The notes beneath the pieces are model-generated. The model made no database searches. It was not told the origin of the DNA and saw only the letters and a program-made list of their open reading frames with translations. Shown here piece by piece: positions 62,507 to 64,000 of a DNA stretch of 64,000 nucleotides. Position 1 is the first letter of the stretch. The number at the start of each line of letters is the position of its first letter. Location of the stretch: the NCBI GenBank assembly GCA_965243605.1, contig CBDEVQ010000096.1:1-64000 (forward strand), read 5' to 3'. The position numbers and the translations under genes are program-made. The DNA is from JBMYYR01 sp965243605 (lineage in GTDB: Bacteria; Bacteroidota; Bacteroidia; Flavobacteriales; CAJXXR01).

Positions 62507-64000
62507 CTAATTTTCCTAAATCTAATTGATTTTTGACTAAATTATAATATGAACCTTTTTGTTCAATTAATTTTTCATGATTTCCTTTTTCAATAATATG
62601 ACCTTTATCTAATACGACAATTTGGTCTGCATTTTTTACTGTACTTAATCTATGGGCAATAATAACCACGGTTTTATTTTTGAAAAATAGGTTGAGGTTA
62701 TCCATAATTATGCGTTCATTTTTAGCATCTAAAGAACTTGTTGCTTCATCAAAGAATAGAATATTGGGGTTTTTGTAGACTGCCCTTGCTATTAATATTC
62801 TTTGTTTTTGTCCTCCACTCATACCAATACCTTCCATTCCAATTTTTGTATTGTAGCCTAGAGGTAGGTTTTCGATATATTCTTCAATATTAGCGATTTT
62901 AACAGCTTCCTTAAGTTTATCTTTATCAATTGTGTCAACTCCAATAGCAATGTTATTGGCTATTGTATCGTTAAATATGAATCCTTCTTGCATAACAACA
63001 CCACAATTTGATCTCCATAATTGGTGAGTTAAAAGGTTTAATGGGGTTGTACCAATATTAATACTTCCTTCTATAGGTTCATAAAATTTTAAAAGCATTT
63101 TCATTAAGGTAGTCTTTCCACTACCACTAGCCCCAACAATAGCCGTGATTTTGTTTTGCGGTATTTTTAAATCTATTCCTTTTAATATAATATTATTAGA
63201 TCCTGTATATCTGAAAATAACATTTTTGAGATTAATATCTGTGGATGAAGGTAGTAAGGAAACTTTATTTTCAATATCTAATTCTTCATCATCTTTATCA
63301 TGTATTTCTGACAGTCTTTCTAACGCAATTTTGGCATCTTGTACACTATGAATAAAGGAAATAATTTGACTTATTGGTGCGTTTAATTGCCCAACTATAT
63401 ATGAAATAGACATCATCATACCTAGAGTAATATCTCCTTGAATCACCAATTTAGCAGATAAAAATGAAATAATAATATTTTTGATTTCATTAATGAATGA
63501 TGAGCCTGTATTTTGCCATTGTTCTAATGATAAACTTTTTAAGGACACCCTATACAGTTTGGCTTGAATAAACTCCCAACTCCATCTTTTTTGCTGTTCA
63601 GCATTGTGAAGTTTTATATCTTGCATTCCAGATATTAATTCAATGACCTTACTTTGTTCATTGCTTGCTTCATTAAAACGCTTATAATCAAGGTCTTTTC
63701 TGCGTTTTAAAAATATCATAACCCAAATAAAGTATACAAATGAGCCAATTAGAAAAATTAAAAATATTTGAAAATCATACCATATAAGAACAGCTCCAAA
63801 GATCACAATGTTGAATATGGAAAATAATACAGATAAGGTGGTTGAAGTTAGTAAGGATTCTATTTTATGATGATCACTAATTCTTTGCATAATGTCTCCA
63901 GTCATTTTACTGTCAAAAAATGCAATAGGCAAATTCATCAATTTGATGAAAAAATCTGATATTAACGAAATATTAATACGAGTACTCAGGTGTAATAATA
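62490..64000 (-). CDS. ABC exporter of the bacteriocin/peptide type (partial, start outside window)
   Basis: Only the C-terminal part is present. In frame from the window edge, LLHLSTRINISLISDFFIKLMNLPIAFFDSKMTGDIMQRI runs into the last half of an ABC transmembrane domain, followed by a full nucleotide-binding domain (Walker A GASGSGKTT, signature MSGGQKQRI, Walker B ILFFDEATSS, H-loop IIAHRLST). The family usually carries an N-terminal C39 peptidase, which would lie beyond 64000. TTG at 63941 is not the true start. The exporter and the HlyD adaptor (17-base overlap) would export a peptide or bacteriocin, whose gene is not in this window. Confidence 0.88.
   Translation of the reverse strand, partial: LLHLSTRINISLISDFFIKLMNLPIAFFDSKMTGDIMQRISDHHKIESLLTSTTLSVLFSIFNIVIFGAVLIWYDFQIFLIFLIGSFVYFIWVMIFLKRRKDLDYKRFNEASNEQSKVIELISGMQDIKLHNAEQQKRWSWEFIQAKLYRVSLKSLSLEQWQNTGSSFINEIKNIIISFLSAKLVIQGDITLGMMMSISYIVGQLNAPISQIISFIHSVQDAKIALERLSEIHDKDDEELDIENKVSLLPSSTDINLKNVIFRYTGSNNIILKGIDLKIPQNKITAIVGASGSGKTTLMKMLLKFYEPIEGSINIGTTPLNLLTHQLWRSNCGVVMQEGFIFNDTIANNIAIGVDTIDKDKLKEAVKIANIEEYIENLPLGYNTKIGMEGIGMSGGQKQRILIARAVYKNPNILFFDEATSSLDAKNERIIMDNLNLFFKNKTVVIIAHRLSTVKNADQIVVLDKGHIIEKGNHEKLIEQKGSYYNLVKNQLDLGKLDDRKE

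Noticed and set aside
63941..63941. Start codon of the ABC exporter at TTG 63941
   Set aside because: The frame stays open to the window edge and encodes matching transmembrane-domain sequence upstream, so the gene is simply cut by the window.

Overview
The window looks like a chromosomal segment of a marine-type member of the Flavobacteriaceae (Bacteroidota). The DNA is AT-rich, and several promoters match the Bacteroidota consensus TTTG-N17-23-TAnnTTTG or its TAnnTTTG half. At least nine genes end in a type A sorting domain of the type IX secretion system (T9SS). Flavobacterial families recur: TonB-dependent receptor with a carboxypeptidase-like domain, DUF3857, DUF3667, LytS/LytTR pair, SPFH plus small Arc-type protein, and a long-form GAPDH. 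No rRNA, tRNA or CRISPR array was found by eye.

Layout. 1-2.2 kb: a TetR regulator with a large palindrome in front, azoR, and a Rossmann-fold gene whose first codons are frameshifted. 2.5-9.1 kb: a TonB receptor, an amidohydrolase lipoprotein and a DUF3857 protein that has lost its transglutaminase cysteine. 9.3-10.3 kb: a methyltransferase coupled to a small winged-helix-like protein. 11-21.4 kb: a secreted surface-protein block, with a 1668-residue Asp-box/beta-helix protein followed by three tandem paralogues and the stub of a fourth unit. 21.6-23.6 kb: a T9SS-targeted beta-propeller resembling BtuG, behind a cobalamin riboswitch. 23.8-26.1 kb: a propeller lipoprotein split by an intact IS3-family element. 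26.2-28.2 kb: two poorly characterised genes.

28.4-33.7 kb is an operon for methionine and threonine precursors (osmC-like, metZ, metX, thrA), driven by a clear promoter, a SAM-I riboswitch and an intrinsic terminator. 33.7-38.5 kb carries a DUF3667 protein, a second OsmC protein, a MotA/ExbB-like protein, a LytS/LytTR system and a frameshifted MscS channel. 38.6-45.2 kb is another secreted-protein block: a fibre-like protein, two tandem Ycf48-like T9SS proteins and an M43-type metalloprotease. 45.5-53.1 kb is mostly housekeeping (GAPDH, DnaJ-like, mtaB, peptide-binding lipoprotein).

53.3-59.5 kb holds an interleaved segmental duplication. Two nearly identical small secreted proteins share promoters and an upstream 34-base element, and each is followed at a distance by a paralogous 173-174 residue protein. 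59.6-64 kb contains the Arc/SPFH pair, the 3' stump of an FKBP prolyl isomerase, and an HlyD/ABC exporter pair that abuts the stump and runs off the window.

The points most worth following are the B12-riboswitch-controlled, T9SS-routed BtuG-like protein, the mosaic three-gene surface array, the duplicated small secreted protein locus, and the exporter cassette that seems to have replaced the front of an fkp gene.
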